Shown here: one piece after another, positions 35,503 through 47,336 of the stretch
How positions within the stretch are numbered: position 1 is the first letter of the stretch
Layout: each line of letters opens with the position of its first letter
DNA from: Isoetes taiwanensis
Taxonomy: Eukaryota; Streptophyta; Lycopodiopsida; Isoetales; Isoetaceae
NCBI GenBank assembly: GCA_021234155.1
Contig: JAJEKV010000023.1
Location: forward strand, 5,725,945-5,789,944
Direction of reading: 5' to 3'
Length of the DNA stretch: 64,000 nucleotides
Notes under the pieces: model-generated
Seen by the model: the letters and a program-made list of their open reading frames with translations, nothing else
What the model was told of the DNA's origin: nothing
The model's database searches: none
Made by a program: the position numbers and the translations under genes

Positions 35503-36274
35503 AAGTGAAGTGGTGTTCTCATTGAGCTTTGTAAAACATTGAGTACAAATGGATCCCTCACTAGGGATAGATAAATTTGGAAATATGAACTTTAGATGCT
35601 CCGAAACTAGACAATCATCGAGAGCATGATGAAACTGAAGAATACAACATAAAAAATGGTATAATCTGCCACTTGGTCGATGCAAAGGTGAGAAGACCCG
35701 ATGACTGCTCCTCATCGGGAAGAAGAACCACGCCTTCTTAGGTTTTTGAGGAAGCCCAAGCAAATAGTTGAAGCACGACCCCACGCACTATGGCAACCAC
35801 AAAGCCTTAAACAATCCTGCAGAATCAAGGCTGAAAGAAAAATAATCCGTCAATGAGTTAGATGCCATAGGCAAGAAGACTCGGAGGCTCCAAGGCCACG
35901 CCGAGAAAGAAACAACAGCCGACCAATCGGGAACCGTCCGCGGAATGACCATCGCGGGGAAAAATAACCGATTAGTGCTGCCTCGGAGGCTACAGCGCCA
36001 CGCCGAGAAAAAACAATAAATATGATCTCGGAGGCAACAACGCCATGCCGAGAGAAAACATGAATAATAAATATTGACTCAGAGGCTACAAAGCCACACC
36101 GAGAGAAAACATGAATGAATAGATAAAATACTAGTGCCATGCCGAGAAAGAGTAAACCAATAAGTATGCCTCAAAAGCATGCTGAGGAAATAAAGAATGC
36201 AAATTTGAAGGACATAGAAAAAGAAATAACGACCACGACTAAATGAAAAAACCATCAAGGGAGGGAGGGTGAGG
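35503..36274. mobile_element. Inserted DNA between 40-bp direct repeats
   Basis: The 40-bp string at 35463-35502 (Helitron coding, including 'cctaggatgggtcctatgat') is repeated at 36428-36467. Between the copies lies about 925 bp of unrelated DNA that ends with repeat R1. This looks like an insertion with a long duplicated flank. No protein is encoded. Its right half is the hairpin array described next. Confidence 0.55.
35880..36145. repeat. Array of CTCGG..CCGAG hairpin units
   Basis: Five related 25-26 nt units of the form CTCGGAGGC-n-GCCacgCCGAG at about 35880, 35982, 36027, 36078 and (partial) 36130. Each can fold, because CTCGG pairs with CCGAG and GGC with GCC. Spacing is about 45-100 bp with 'aaaacaataaatat'-like linkers. 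Confidence 0.75.
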
Positions 36275-36430
36275 GAAACTGATAGGATAGAGAAGAAGGA
36301 GAAATCTAGCTCAAGAGAACGCCGATGATAGAACAATGAAAAGAGGCTGAATAAATAGGAGGAGTGACAAAGGGACGTCCCCATCCAAGGAATGTCGGTT
36401 CTATTGCTGTCGCAATAGAACCGTGGCATT
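36275..36430. repeat. 156-bp direct repeat R1
   Basis: Identical, base for base as far as I can read, to 42410-42565. It contains a perfect 12-bp hairpin (36396-36407 with 36412-36423, loop TGTC) close to its right end. The segment 36280-36428 begins TG and ends CA. A purine run 'gggagggagggtgaggg' lies just upstream of this copy only. Confidence 0.9.
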
Positions 36431-38150
36431 CCTAGGATGGGTCCTATGATAGGCATATACTGGCCGATAGAAGAGGAACAAACTCAAAAAACTACTCAGC
36501 ATGGAAACTGAAGGAAGAGAAGCTAAAGAGAAATATAGCATAAAGAAAGTTAGGAACGAGTCTACAAGGTCACTGGAAAAGAATGCATAGATAAAGCTGA
36601 CGGCAATCAGAGTAAAACGAAGGAAGAGGAAACTAAGAAAAAAATGGAGGAAAAAGGGGATAAAGAGAAGACAGAGACACAGGAACAATGAAGAAGCAGA
36701 AAAAGCAAGTAATGCCAGAATGCAAACAATGGGATAAATAAAAATGAAGGAGAACACGATGGAGGAATGCTATGAGAGATGGAAACGGGAACATAAGAAT
36801 GGAGAAGACAATGGAAAAATGCAATAAGAGATGAGGGAAGGAACTTATGGGACAACAGCAGACAGAGCCACGAACATGAAGTCATCATCAAAGTAACGAT
36901 CTCAAATGACTAATGTCCAATAAATACTACACTAACAAAGATATTATAAAAGCAAACTATCCTAACTAGCAATAGAAAAAGAGCAAGAAGACAAAGAAAC
37001 CAAAGAAGGAACCAATGTTATGTAATTAATATAGTAATAATGTCACTAGAGTTAAACAAAACAATAAGCTAAAGAAAATAAGTTAAGAAAACAATGCAAA
37101 CACAAAGAAAATAGAGAAATGATATCAAATAGAGCTACCGAGATAATAGATAGATAGATAGGAGTGTATAGTAAATGGAGCGCACCAAACCCATAATGAA
37201 GCATGTAGAATCTAATAAAAACGATTGAAAATGTGGAATAAAGAAAGGGAGGAACGAGTCTACAAAGGTCACTGCAACAAAATAGAATGCTCAAATGAAG
37301 CTGATGGGACACATGGAACAAGTGGAGTAAATTCACAAATAGAGACAACAAAGGATCAATGCGAAAGACATAGAAACAAACACCCAAGTGACCCAACATA
37401 AAACACCTAGAAACAAACAAATCGACTGATAGACTGGAACAAATGGAGAAAAAGGCACCAAGTACCGGGAAAAAAGGAAAATATGGAAAAGAGATGAGCA
37501 AAGGAGGGAAAAAAGCACATTTAGATAATGAAGTAATGGCAAATAGATGGATTAGAATAGCAAAAACATGTCCAGGGAATACATAATAACTGGAATGATA
37601 ATATCAAGAAAAGAAACAGAACCTAGAGCAAAAAGGACAACTGTGATAAACCTGACTAAGTGCAGCAAAAGATGGGAAAGAGACTGTTGAGAAAAAGACA
37701 AACAAATCCATGAATGTGACAAAACAGCAACAACAACAACAAACAACAACAGCAACAACAACAGCAACAACAGTAACGAAAGAAGAGAATTGATGGACTA
37801 GAGTACTACGTCAACAAAGGGAGCAATAAGCCCAAAGAACCATGGGGAAAGCCAGACAACAAGAGCAATTTTAGGCGAACAGAACGAAAGGTGTCATGAA
37901 AGAGAGAGCCAGCGGTACAAAGGGCAATAAGGAATATACGAGTAAGGGAGCAAGCATAACATAGGATAATCAAGAAAGAGGGAGCAACTAAGCAATACAT
38001 ATTGATGGCAATACTAAGAAACGATACAACGCAAGACAAAGAGAAATAAAAATGGACACCATGATCAAAGATAACAAATGGGTTAAGCGAGCAATGGTAC
38101 GAGTAGCGTGGACGGAGTGTCATGGGGCCATGAAGTAAATAGGAACAAGG

Positions 38151-38360
38151 AAAAAAGAAATAATAATCGAAATAAAGAAAAGAAAAAGCAAAGGAAAATT
38201 GTGCAAGTGGAAGGAAACCCACATGAAATTATAAGCATGAGAGAATGAAGAGAAAAAAGAAATAATAATCGAAATAAAGAAAAGAAAAAGCAAAGGAAAA
38301 TTGTGCAAGTAAAAAAAAAAAAACCCACATGAAATTATAAGCATGGGAGAATGAAGAGAA
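38151..38360. repeat. Tandem duplication, about 102 bp x 2
   Basis: Unit beginning 'aaaaaagaaataataatcg' at 38151 and again at 38253. The copies differ mainly by an expanded A run in the second. Confidence 0.9.
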
Positions 38361-39951
38361 TGCACCATCCGTCATGAAGCTAGAAAAACCCAACAAAACC
38401 ATGTAACTGTGTGAACCCCATAGCTACAAAATTGTAAACTCCCCAACTGCAGAATATGATAATCAAAGTCCTGTCAAACATCCAATTCAACCTAGATGAT
38501 ATGCATTTATCGAACTAGAGCATAACCTCATGTTTGACACATGATCTAACGTAATTGATTACAAACTTGGAAACGTGCAAGTCCACCACCAACTATTGGC
38601 ATGCAAGCCATAATGAATATCCTATAGAAAAGATAAGTTTCTGAAGCAAAAAATGCTATGTAAAAGCAAACTTACGAAAATTGAATTTGCAAAAGAGACA
38701 AAAGCAGATATAAAATACATGCTAGAGACATAAAAAACATAAAAAATTAACATGCCTTGGAAGGGGAAAGACAATGAATGAGACATCCCAAGTGCAAACA
38801 ATGCGTAAATGGAGCAAACAACGGCTCGTCTTGAAGATTGAAAGTTATGGTGCGACAAAAGACCATGGAGGTTAAAAGGATAGAATGTCATGAAAATACT
38901 ACTTCCAAAATGAATGCTCATATCCAAACGAAAATTGCAAATGACAATGCAGTATGCGCATATATAAAAGAGTGAACTTACCATAGAGAAAACAATGTGT
39001 AATTGGAACGAAATACGTGCTTGTCTCCAGGGTACACAAAATGCTTATACGTAAAAAAGCGAAACTTAAGAATGCATATAAATTGGAAAAATAATGACCC
39101 AGAAGGGAACAACTGGAAGGATATGTAATCATAAGAGTGGACTTATGAAAAGAAAAACAGGCCAACACAACCAAAGACATCAAGACTAGTTGCAGCACAA
39201 GAAACTACAAAATGATAAATGCTCTTAACTACAAACAAACTGCGTCACAATATATCAAGGTTGAAGAGGAGGGTAAATAGATTGTTATGGATCGAAAACC
39301 GAGTTAAAATATGATGTCAACCGTCAGCACCCAATTGCTCCACAAGAAAGACAAGCTTTGCAAAATGGAAACAAGGAGATAAAGCGATAAAAAAGGGCCG
39401 ACTAAATATCATCGATCACAAGACCAATTTGCCAAAAACAAGCCATTTCAAGATTTGCGATATAAAAGGTCAAACATGCAAAATCATTTTCTACGAACAA
39501 TAGGGCAGGATGTAAAGGAAGGCCAAATAAGACAGCTGGTGTGGTATAGCGCCATAGGTGCATGGGTACAAAAGCTTCTCAAATACTGTTCCTAGAGCAC
39601 CGAAGAACTCTAAAAAAACCAACAATTCCCACAAATAATTAACTTTCACTATTGGCATGAATCAAAGCATACCTCTAACCATATGTCTCCAAGGCGAACC
39701 TCCAATCATGAAAAAACGAAATGGATTGGTTTTGGAATCAACAGATGAAGGAAGACCCGTTTGGTATGGGACATTGCATGGTCGCGTAGCCGCCTCTGCA
39801 AAGGATTTGCACTGTGGTCTGGATCAAGGAGAACACGAATCAAGCTTTGAAAATCTTGATTCCAAATGCATATAAGGAGCCCTTCCGGAAGTATATCTCC
39901 ACGAAAATTCAACTTCCATACTGACGAAAAAATAAAAAATGCATATACGGA

Positions 39952-40545
39952 AAAGGCCGAGCTCATAATGGAGCAATAGAATACAACATGCATTTAGGGA
40001 GCAAACCAAAGGAGCCTATGAGATAGATAATAGTTCAAGCAACCCAAGACAACAACAAATGAACAAAAAACCATGAAAGTTCAGCCTCCCTTATATCAAG
40101 AAAAATACACATGCATATAAGGGGCAATCCAAATGATGGAAAACCATGAAAAATCCAACTTTCTATTATAGAGAACGAACATGCATATAAGGGATAATGC
40201 AAGGGCTAGAAAACTATAAAAATACAATGTCCGATCATGGTGCAAGGAAAAGACCAAGCTCATAATGAGGCAATAAAACACAACACGCATTTAGGGAGCA
40301 AACCAAAGGAGCCTATGAAATAGATAATGGTTCGCGCAACCCAAAACAATGACAATTGAATAAAAAACCATGAAAGTTCAACCTTCGTTATAACCAGAAA
40401 AATAAACATGCATATAAGGAGTAATCCATAGAAAAACCATGAAAAATTCAACCTTCCATGATGTATACGAATAATGCAAGGGCTAGAAACCATGAAAATA
40501 CAACGCCGATCGTGATGCATCAAGCCAAGATTATACCAAGAACGG
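39952..40545. repeat. Tandem duplication, about 297 bp x 2
   Basis: The unit with 'gcatttagggagcaaaccaa' and 'aaccatgaaagttca' occurs at about 39952-40248 and 40249-40545, the second with small deletions. Related shorter pieces lie at 39840-39950. Confidence 0.8.
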
Positions 40546-40621
40546 CCATGCACATAATAAACAAAGATATGACACTAAAGCACACAATAAACTAATAAAC
40601 GAAAACAGACACAATATGAGT

Positions 40622-40690
40622 GCAGAGATTCGAACTCAAGACCATAGCATAAAGAGCCATACATCTCCACCAACTAGCCAGCTATAAATA
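40622..40690 (-). mobile_element. tRNA-like promoter head (SINE relic)
   Basis: On the minus strand, a B box GTTCGAATC (40635-40627) is preceded by TGGCTAGTTGG (40680-40670), which fits the pol III A box with one mismatch, 34 nt upstream. It does not fold into a full tRNA cloverleaf by eye, so a SINE head is more likely than a tRNA gene. The body would extend left of 40622 but has no clear end. Confidence 0.5.
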
Positions 40691-42409
40691 ATTTGTATTC
40701 AAAAGTAAACGACTGATATCTATAACGAATAAGCCTATCCAGAAGCTAGATTAAGAGCCTGTTCTGTTGCCGCCGCGATGGGAGACCTCCTATAGCTGCA
40801 CCTGTCAGAACAGCAGCGAGAATAGAAGGCCATAAGCCAATCGCCCTTGTTGTAGCCAGAAAACGGTTGCAACAGTAGACTTGCAGAGAGATCTGCAATC
40901 ACAGAGATGATCCACAGAAAAGAAGAAGAAACCTCCGAGGCAGCAAATTTGGTAAACACAATGAGTAATGCAATCACACACAAACAACTCCGGAAAGGCA
41001 GATCCAACTCCAACAAAAGAGATTTGGAGAAAAAATAGATGAAAACCATTTCCTCTGCAACAAAACCGGCAGGCCAGTAGGCAGGCCATTGGCTCTGAAG
41101 GAGAGCACAATCGAAGACCCAAGCAACGTTTCCACCGAGAAGAAAAGAAAAGGGGAAAACTGAGAAAAAATTCAAAAGGCAAACACTCAATATAAGCAAC
41201 TTATCTGGAAAAAGCCGCTCTGGAAGTTGAAGCTATAGGCTGTGCAGCTCCCCAAGGGCGATCATAGCATGTGGCAGCAAGAACAAAAAATTTCGTGGGC
41301 AAGGGATGGAGTCCGGAGCCGCTGCAACTATTGTACAAGTAGCATGGCTTCACAGCCGCCTGTGGCATCGAAATGGACAAGAAGACAGTTAGTCAAAAGA
41401 AATAAAGCAGCAAACTATCCATGATGGATTCGCCACATCCAAAAGAAGGATAGGATAAAGCAACATAGATCTGGTAGGATATATCAAGAATTCAAGCTTT
41501 ATCATCTGTCAAAACTAGAGCAAAGAGAAAGAATAGAATCATGAACAGTAAAGTAGATAAATCCAAAATAACTAACCCAGAGGCGACAGACCTGAACCCA
41601 GGGTCGCCCAAGCCTAAGAATAAGGAAAAAAGGCCTACCAAATGGTGTCCACGAGATAAAAAATGGATCTGAAACCTCTGTAAAACACTGCAACGGCAAG
41701 AAGGCTGAAACAAAATAGTCCCCTGCGTGAAAGTTTTCAGTTAAGAAGCTTGAGAGTTGCGGCAGCGATCCGAGTCCTTACAAGGTTGCCACGATCTGAG
41801 TTTATACTGCAAGATCCAGGTTCGACTTCAGATCCCATCGATATGCCGAACCACAGATAGCATCTGCAAAAAATAGAATAATAAAGGCATATCATCCGGC
41901 ATGCCCTATGCTGCAGAAAGATTCGCTCCAACCATCGATTCATGCCCTATGCTCTGGCAAGATCAGAAAGACAACAGATTAAAAGGTATCCACAAATATG
42001 ATGCATAGCCTACAAGGATTCTACAACCAAAGAAGTGGATTCATGCGAAACCCTCATCGTTAAGAACCCATTCAAAATAGAAACCAAGAAAACCCAAATC
42101 TAGATTGCAGAAAAAATCCGGCCGAAAAAACGATTCCCTTAAGGTTTTATGAGAACCAGCAGCTGATAGCAATGACGGAATCCAAGCCGGAGGAAGAACC
42201 GTACTGGAGAGCTTCCTGAAAAGCTAAAAGAAACTTGGAGAGAAATGGAAAAGATGCTACATCCAACATAGCAAGCACAGAAATCCAACATCCCAAGCAG
42301 AGAAACAAAAAAGGAACATCATCACCAAACCGCTTGCAAGTATCGCCAACAGCAAAGGCGAGATATCTTAGCAGCTTCTCTAAGAAAGATTAAACATAGG
42401 AATAGTCTT

Positions 42410-42565
42410 GAAACTGATAGGATAGAGAAGAAGGAGAAATCTAGCTCAAGAGAACGCCGATGATAGAACAATGAAAAGAGGCTGAATAAATAGGAGGAGT
42501 GACAAAGGGACGTCCCCATCCAAGGAATGTCGGTTCTATTGCTGTCGCAATAGAACCGTGGCATT
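42410..42565. repeat. 156-bp direct repeat R2
   Basis: Identical partner of R1 (36275-36430), 6,135 bp away in the same orientation, with the same 12-bp hairpin at 42531-42558. Helitron coding sequence resumes immediately after it. Confidence 0.9.
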
Positions 42566-42905
42566 ACCATTCATGGAGTGATTGCAAGTAACGAAATTGC
42601 AGCCATTGTGGATGCCAGTAACATGGCCGATATTGCTCCTCGAATTGCTGGCTTTTGGGTTCGTAATTAAGGGGTGCCAACCTTTATGAACATCCTCGAT
42701 CCTATGTATGAACCATTACAATATCTGCTTTTTTTTCCACACGGTACTATTGGTTGGGGGCTTGGAAATGAACATGGTCTTACGCAACTACAGTGGTACA
42801 GGTCTAGATTGCTACATGAAGAACGCTTTCTTCAATTAGGTCATCTGTGTGGAGAATTAGTTCCAAAAGCTTTTCGAAAACTTCAATACCTACATCCAGC
42901 TTAAT
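42566..42905 (+). pseudogene. Helitron Rep protein, continuation fragment
   Basis: Reads 'TIHGVIASNEIAAIVDASN', then 'WVRN' and a TAA stop. The family continues in another frame with 'DPMYEPLQYLLFFPHGTIGW' and 'LTQLQWYRSRLLHEERFLQL'. These are hallmark blocks of the Helitron_like_N domain (the 'LQYP.LFP.G..GW' and 'QWYR.RLL.EERFLQ' motifs). It is the downstream part of the gene that starts at 34198. Similarity stops near 42865, and the Rep HUH catalytic region and helicase are absent. Confidence 0.8.
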
Positions 42906-43013
42906 GGTAGCAACCAGACTACTTATCAATAAGTTATAGGTATGAGAATTTGGTTTGCAGTTTGTATCCAATAATTTGTATACATTTTATTGACCTCGTC
43001 AAAATTCCTTGAT

Positions 43014-43298
43014 TTAGCAAGCATTTGATTGAGGATGTTCAATTATCACATTGCCCACAGACTGTATCTGTTTTGACATTCCAAGGACTTTATCAGGATT
43101 GTTTGTTTTACCATACCACTTCATTGCCATGTTGAGTAACATTAGATTCATGGCGCAACCATCATCAGGCATGCATTTTATCAAATCTGGAATGAGAGCT
43201 ATATCACCATTTCTACCAAGGAGATCTATTATGGAATTGTAAGTGTAGCATGGGATAAAATGCCATCTCAAAATGCCAAGAAGTGTGGCATATCTCAA
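43014..43298 (-). pseudogene. PPR protein fragment
   Basis: A minus-strand frame with 'TYNSIIDLLGRNGDI' and 'LIKCMPDDGCAMNLMLLNMA', a degenerate version of the 'MIDLLGRNG...LI..MP' region that sits near the C-terminal end of PLS-class PPR proteins. It covers only about two repeats and has no other PPR sequence around it. A relic. Confidence 0.6.
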
Positions 43299-44209
43299 AT
43301 GATGCTAGTGGCTTAAGCATTCCCGTGTAATCATGAAACTGTAAATGCTACATAAGAGCTGATCTATTATATGATGACTTGCAGCAAATATTATATATTC
43401 CTGCAGTGTGGATAAGTTTAACATGCTGGTCCAAAACATCGCAAACTGCATATCAAGCATTAAAGTCGTATTTAATTAAAGTGGGACTCATTCCATTCCC
43501 ACTTTTTTTCGGAACTCTAATATTTTACACAAGAAGGAGCACCCCAACCCGAAAACTGTCCTTAATTCGAATTTTTGTCTGTTACTGTGCATCCAAGCTT
43601 TCTCCCAGTTTTTGTCGGATAGCGAGTCGAGTCCCTGTTTTGGGGCTTATTTGTCATTCAAAATAAGAGTTTTTCGCGTGAGGGTGAATTCCTTTACCAA
43701 GATATTTTGGCTCTATTTTCTTAGGTGGGTAGACAAGAGATCACAAATTCCAACAAAAATTAAGCAAATTGTTTACTTAATCACCAAAAAATACTAGTTT
43801 TGAGATACCTTATATTTATAAATGGGCTCATTACAATATATATTACAGTGGGTGAAGCGACCATAGTGGTCATATTATCACAATGATTACACCCTCTTCA
43901 CACATGAACCACCTAGTGCAAACGGCGCGTGGAACTCTGTTCAAGTCACGGAGCAACTTATAGACGATAGAAATTTGTATGAGGAGTTCCTTCATAGGCC
44001 ACGTGCTTGTATGTCCAACTGATGTCACCACCCTCTTCTCGGCATCTTTCTTCAATGAACTGGTCTTTTCATTGCTCCCAAGCATGTACTATCTGGTCGA
44101 GATAAGGACTGCAAAAGACAAAATCAAGTTAGTCAAGTGATGCTATAGGCAAAAAAATTAAAATAAAACACAGTTCTTAGGGCCATTTTTGGAAAATACA
44201 GGCCTGAGA
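43299..44209. other. Spacer, no gene recognised
   Basis: The open frames at 43379-43666 and 43870-44085 have no known domain. Nothing else seen. Confidence 0.4.
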
Positions 44210-44685
44210 GCCTTTCTCGACTCGCGAGTCGAGAAAGGCAGCTCAAAGCGAAAAACGCAAGTTTTAGGGGTCAGAAGGCCTTTCTCGACTCGCGAGTCGA
44301 GAAAGGCAGCTCAAAGCGAAAAATGCAGGTTTTAGGCGCGAGTCGAGAAAGGCAGCTCAAAGCGAAAAACGCAGGTTTTAGGGGTCAGAAGGCCTTTCTC
44401 GACTCGAGAGTCGAGAAAGGCAGCTCAAAGCGAAAAACACAGGTTTTAGGGGTCAGAAGGCTCGACTCGCGAGTCGAGAAAGGCAGTTCAAAGCCAGAAA
44501 CGCGGGTTTTAGGGATCAGAAGGCCTTTCTCGACTCGCGAGTCGAGAAAGGCAGTTCAAAGCCAGAAACGCAGGTTTTAGGGGTCAGAAGGCCTTTCTCG
44601 ACTCGCGAGTTGAGAAAGGCAGCTCAAAGCGAAAAATGCAAGTTTGAGGGCCTTTCTCGACTCGCGAGTCGAAAAAGGCAGCTCA
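44210..44685. repeat. Palindromic minisatellite, about 65-70 bp x 8
   Basis: Each unit contains a 30-nt perfect palindrome (arm GCCTTTCTCGACTCG followed by its reverse complement; first copy 44210-44239, second 44278-44307), then 'agctcaaagcgaaaaacgca' and 'ggttttaggggtcagaag'. Copies near 44336 and 44460 have lost part of the left arm. Others carry single changes, such as at about 44400 and 44607. The 85-aa frame 44323-44580 is the repeat translated. Confidence 0.93.
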
Positions 44686-46355
44686 GAGTAAAAAAAGGGC
44701 AATTTCAAAGATCAGAGTCCGAGAAGGTCGAAAATGAATAACCTTCAAACATCCTATGTATTTTCTATGAAAAAATACGCTCCCCATAAATTTCCTACGT
44801 ATTTTCCATGAAAAATAGACCCTCCCCATGTATTATCTAATGGACACATATCCAATGGACCCTTCCCCTTTCTAATGGACCATACCATATAGCTATATGA
44901 AGAGGGGACCATTGGGCTCATATTTAGCTATGTAAAGAGTAATGCCTAATGCATATGTAAATAACAACATATGCACCTATAATGCACATTATAACCTACG
45001 AGAGCCTATTAGACCTATGCATTAAATCTATTAATATGCATTAGACCTATATATTAATATGTACTTGTCCCCATTTTGTGTCTTGAACCTTCAAAATGGG
45101 TTAAACAAGGTGTAAATTATATCATGATCTTCGCAAAGTTAAATTTTTACCTTACAATAAGAATATATGCCTAGAAAACGTGCACCATGGTGAACATAGT
45201 AGCACACACATGAAAAGAGGAAATTGGGGACACGTCAAAATATAATCCTATATTATTAGCATTTATTTTACACTTTCTTTTTCAACGTATTATTTCACCC
45301 TTTTTTTTCTAATACCCCGCCTTTTTTTCCCGCCCATGGTTGAATTTTAAACTTTGGTACGTACCTTTGAGACAGAAGTTCCTTTGTACCACTTGGAAGA
45401 AGCTCCCCAACGCCCTTCGGGACTGTAGCTCTTCGGGACTGTAGCTCTTCCGGGCATTCCGGCAAACGGGAGATGGCAAAGGGAGATTGCAGGCATTCCG
45501 GCAAAGGGGGGCCCAGAACAAACTGCCAAAACAGAGGAATCTGTTCCTCCGTGAGTCGTCTCTGAATCTGATTTGAAGAATCTGCATGGCAGTGAGTCGT
45601 CTCTGAATCCGCTGAAGCATGAAGGCCAGATTCATGACAGATTTTGAAGTCTGCTGCCTCTGTATTTCTGACCCTTTTCTTTGCCATTCTTTTTATCAAA
45701 TCCTTCCCTTTCTGCCATAGCCGGAGCTCCTACATCTTCAGAGCCTTTCGCCCTTCTTTTCTCCACATTTTCTTCCCTAGAAAACTCTGCTTCCTTGTTG
45801 AATACGAATTTGTGCCTTCGTGAGTCGTCTCAGCGAACTCAACATCTGTGCCGAGAAAAAGGGGTCGGGTGTGCCTTTGCGGACACTGCCAAGAACTAGT
45901 TGCCGGAGCTTGTAGCTTGAATCTAGAATAAAATAGTCATCTTGAGAAATGCAGAGCTTCTGTGTCGGAACATTACCTTCGCTTTTTGCGCCTATTGCTT
46001 TCTTCTGGTTGCTTTGCTTTCCTGACGTTGCTGGACGAAAAGCTTTTCAAGATAATGAGCTTCATTTCTTCACGCTCTCAGAAATTTGAAAAATCAAACC
46101 GACAGTTGTGTGTCAGAGATGGGGACGTTGTTGATGTTGAAGGAGATCCGCTGAAGCGCCCACAGATGCGTCTACAGATGCAGAGCAGGCCGCCGTCTAA
46201 GAAATGAATGGGGGATTTGTACAGGGAAATGGGGAAACTAGTGAATGGGGAGGTCGAGGTCCTTGCAATCAGAGCGTTTGTCTCAAAGAGCGGTAAATCA
46301 AGAGCGTGGGCATTTCAAAATCTGATCTGCTTGAGGCCGAAGACCATGCTAGCAT
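44686..46355. other. Spacer with small repeats
   Basis: No gene I can support. 'gtgagtcgtctctgaatc' is doubled at about 45551 and 45592, with a variant at 45819. 'gggactgtagctcttc' is doubled at 45418-45449, and 'gcattccggcaaa' occurs twice near 45456 and 45493. The minus frame 45295-45699 and plus frame 45962-46207 show no domain. Confidence 0.4.
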
Positions 46356-46369
46356 TTGATTGGCCCCTT

Positions 46370-46690
46370 TAGTTATTTTGGTTTTCGCCTCCCTCCTTCC
46401 CCCTTCACCTCTTCCCCCAACTCTTCCCACTTGCCCTCCTTCTCACCCCCCTTTCCGAACTTCCTCCCCTTACCCCTTCTTTTCACCCCTCTTCTCACCC
46501 CCTTTCCAAACTCACCTCGCCTTGCCCCCTCTTCTCACCCCTTTCGAACTCACTTCCCCTTGCACCCTCCTCTCACCTCCCCTTGCCCCCTCTTCTCAAC
46601 CCCCTTTTCGAACTTCCTCCCCTTCCATTACTTCTCTCAACTTCTCCCCCAACTTCTCCCCTTCCCCTTCCCCTCCCCCTGATCTAACAA
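46370..46690. repeat. C/T-rich (pyrimidine) tract
   Basis: About 320 bp almost only C and T on the plus strand, made of degenerate 'ccccttctcaccccc' units. The Pro/Ser/Phe-rich frames here come from composition. Confidence 0.9.
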
Positions 46691-47334
46691 CGATTGATGT
46701 AAAAAAAATTGTCATTATGAGTCCCATTTTCAGTCTGAGTCCCAAAATTCGAGATTTGTCCCACTTTAATTAAATATGACTTATTACCAGAATTTTAGTT
46801 GGAAAAGCTCAAATACAGCAAATAAGAATCATTTCTTAGGCCAATGCTCATGCTTCAGCCTTGAGCTTGTCAAATATCTATACATACTTAAAGTGAACGT
46901 TCAAATTTTCATCTTAGCAATCTCAGAACATTCACTTATACGCTTGTGGGATCGCCATATTTCATACATCAGTTTTGGAATTGGTACCTTCTGTAGCATT
47001 GAAAGATACTTGAAATGATATAGAATGGATTCAACAAGAGCTGCAAAAGCTGCATTTTATTCTGCAAGATTGTCTGCCTATGAAATATGAAGTCAACCCC
47101 AGAGAAGAAAAAACAAAATATAGTAACTAGATGACTAATCTAATGGATTAACAAACAATTACAACCAAGTATAGAAGAAGCTCCAGTACCGATTGCAAGT
47201 CTACATAGCTCACACCTTGGCATCAAAGTATGTAGCTAGGCTGAAGTAGAGGAAGTTGACCAGAAATCTAAGATCTTATTAGTTTGATAGCCATAGAAAT
47301 CTTCGAAAAAGTTATGCGTCTAATAAAGGCTTCT
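46691..47334. other. Spacer, no gene recognised
   Basis: AT-rich DNA; nothing identifiable. Confidence 0.4.
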
Positions 47335-47336
47335 AA

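Larger units (their letters stand above)
36468..42409. other. 6-kb purine-rich non-coding block
   Basis: The plus strand is strongly A/G-rich, so the minus strand is full of Leu/Phe/Ser-rich open frames that are composition artefacts. Inside are diverged repeats (for example 'aggaacgagtctacaa.ggtc' at about 36551 and 37250), a CAA/CAG-rich run (about 37725-37780) and larger tandem duplications. No gag, pol or transposase motif is visible. It lies between R1 and R2 and splits the Helitron gene. It may be a large non-autonomous retroelement (LARD-like) or several nested insertions. Confidence 0.55.

Noticed and set aside
35479-41713. Many long minus-strand frames rich in Leu, Phe and Ser
   Set aside because: They overlap one another in different frames and follow the pyrimidine bias of the strand. 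No domain is visible, so I read them as composition artefacts.
36280-42563. Standard LTR retrotransposon with R1 and R2 as LTRs
   Set aside because: No matching 5-bp flanks, no primer-binding site after R1 and no purine tract before R2. Left as an open question.
44323-44580. 85-aa repetitive protein
   Set aside because: Direct translation of the minisatellite.
44210-44685. CRISPR-like array
   Set aside because: The intervening sequence is the same in each unit, so it is a tandem minisatellite. The host is a plant.
46356-46773. Proline-rich plus-strand frames
   Set aside because: Translation of a C/T-rich tract. Two frames are open at once.
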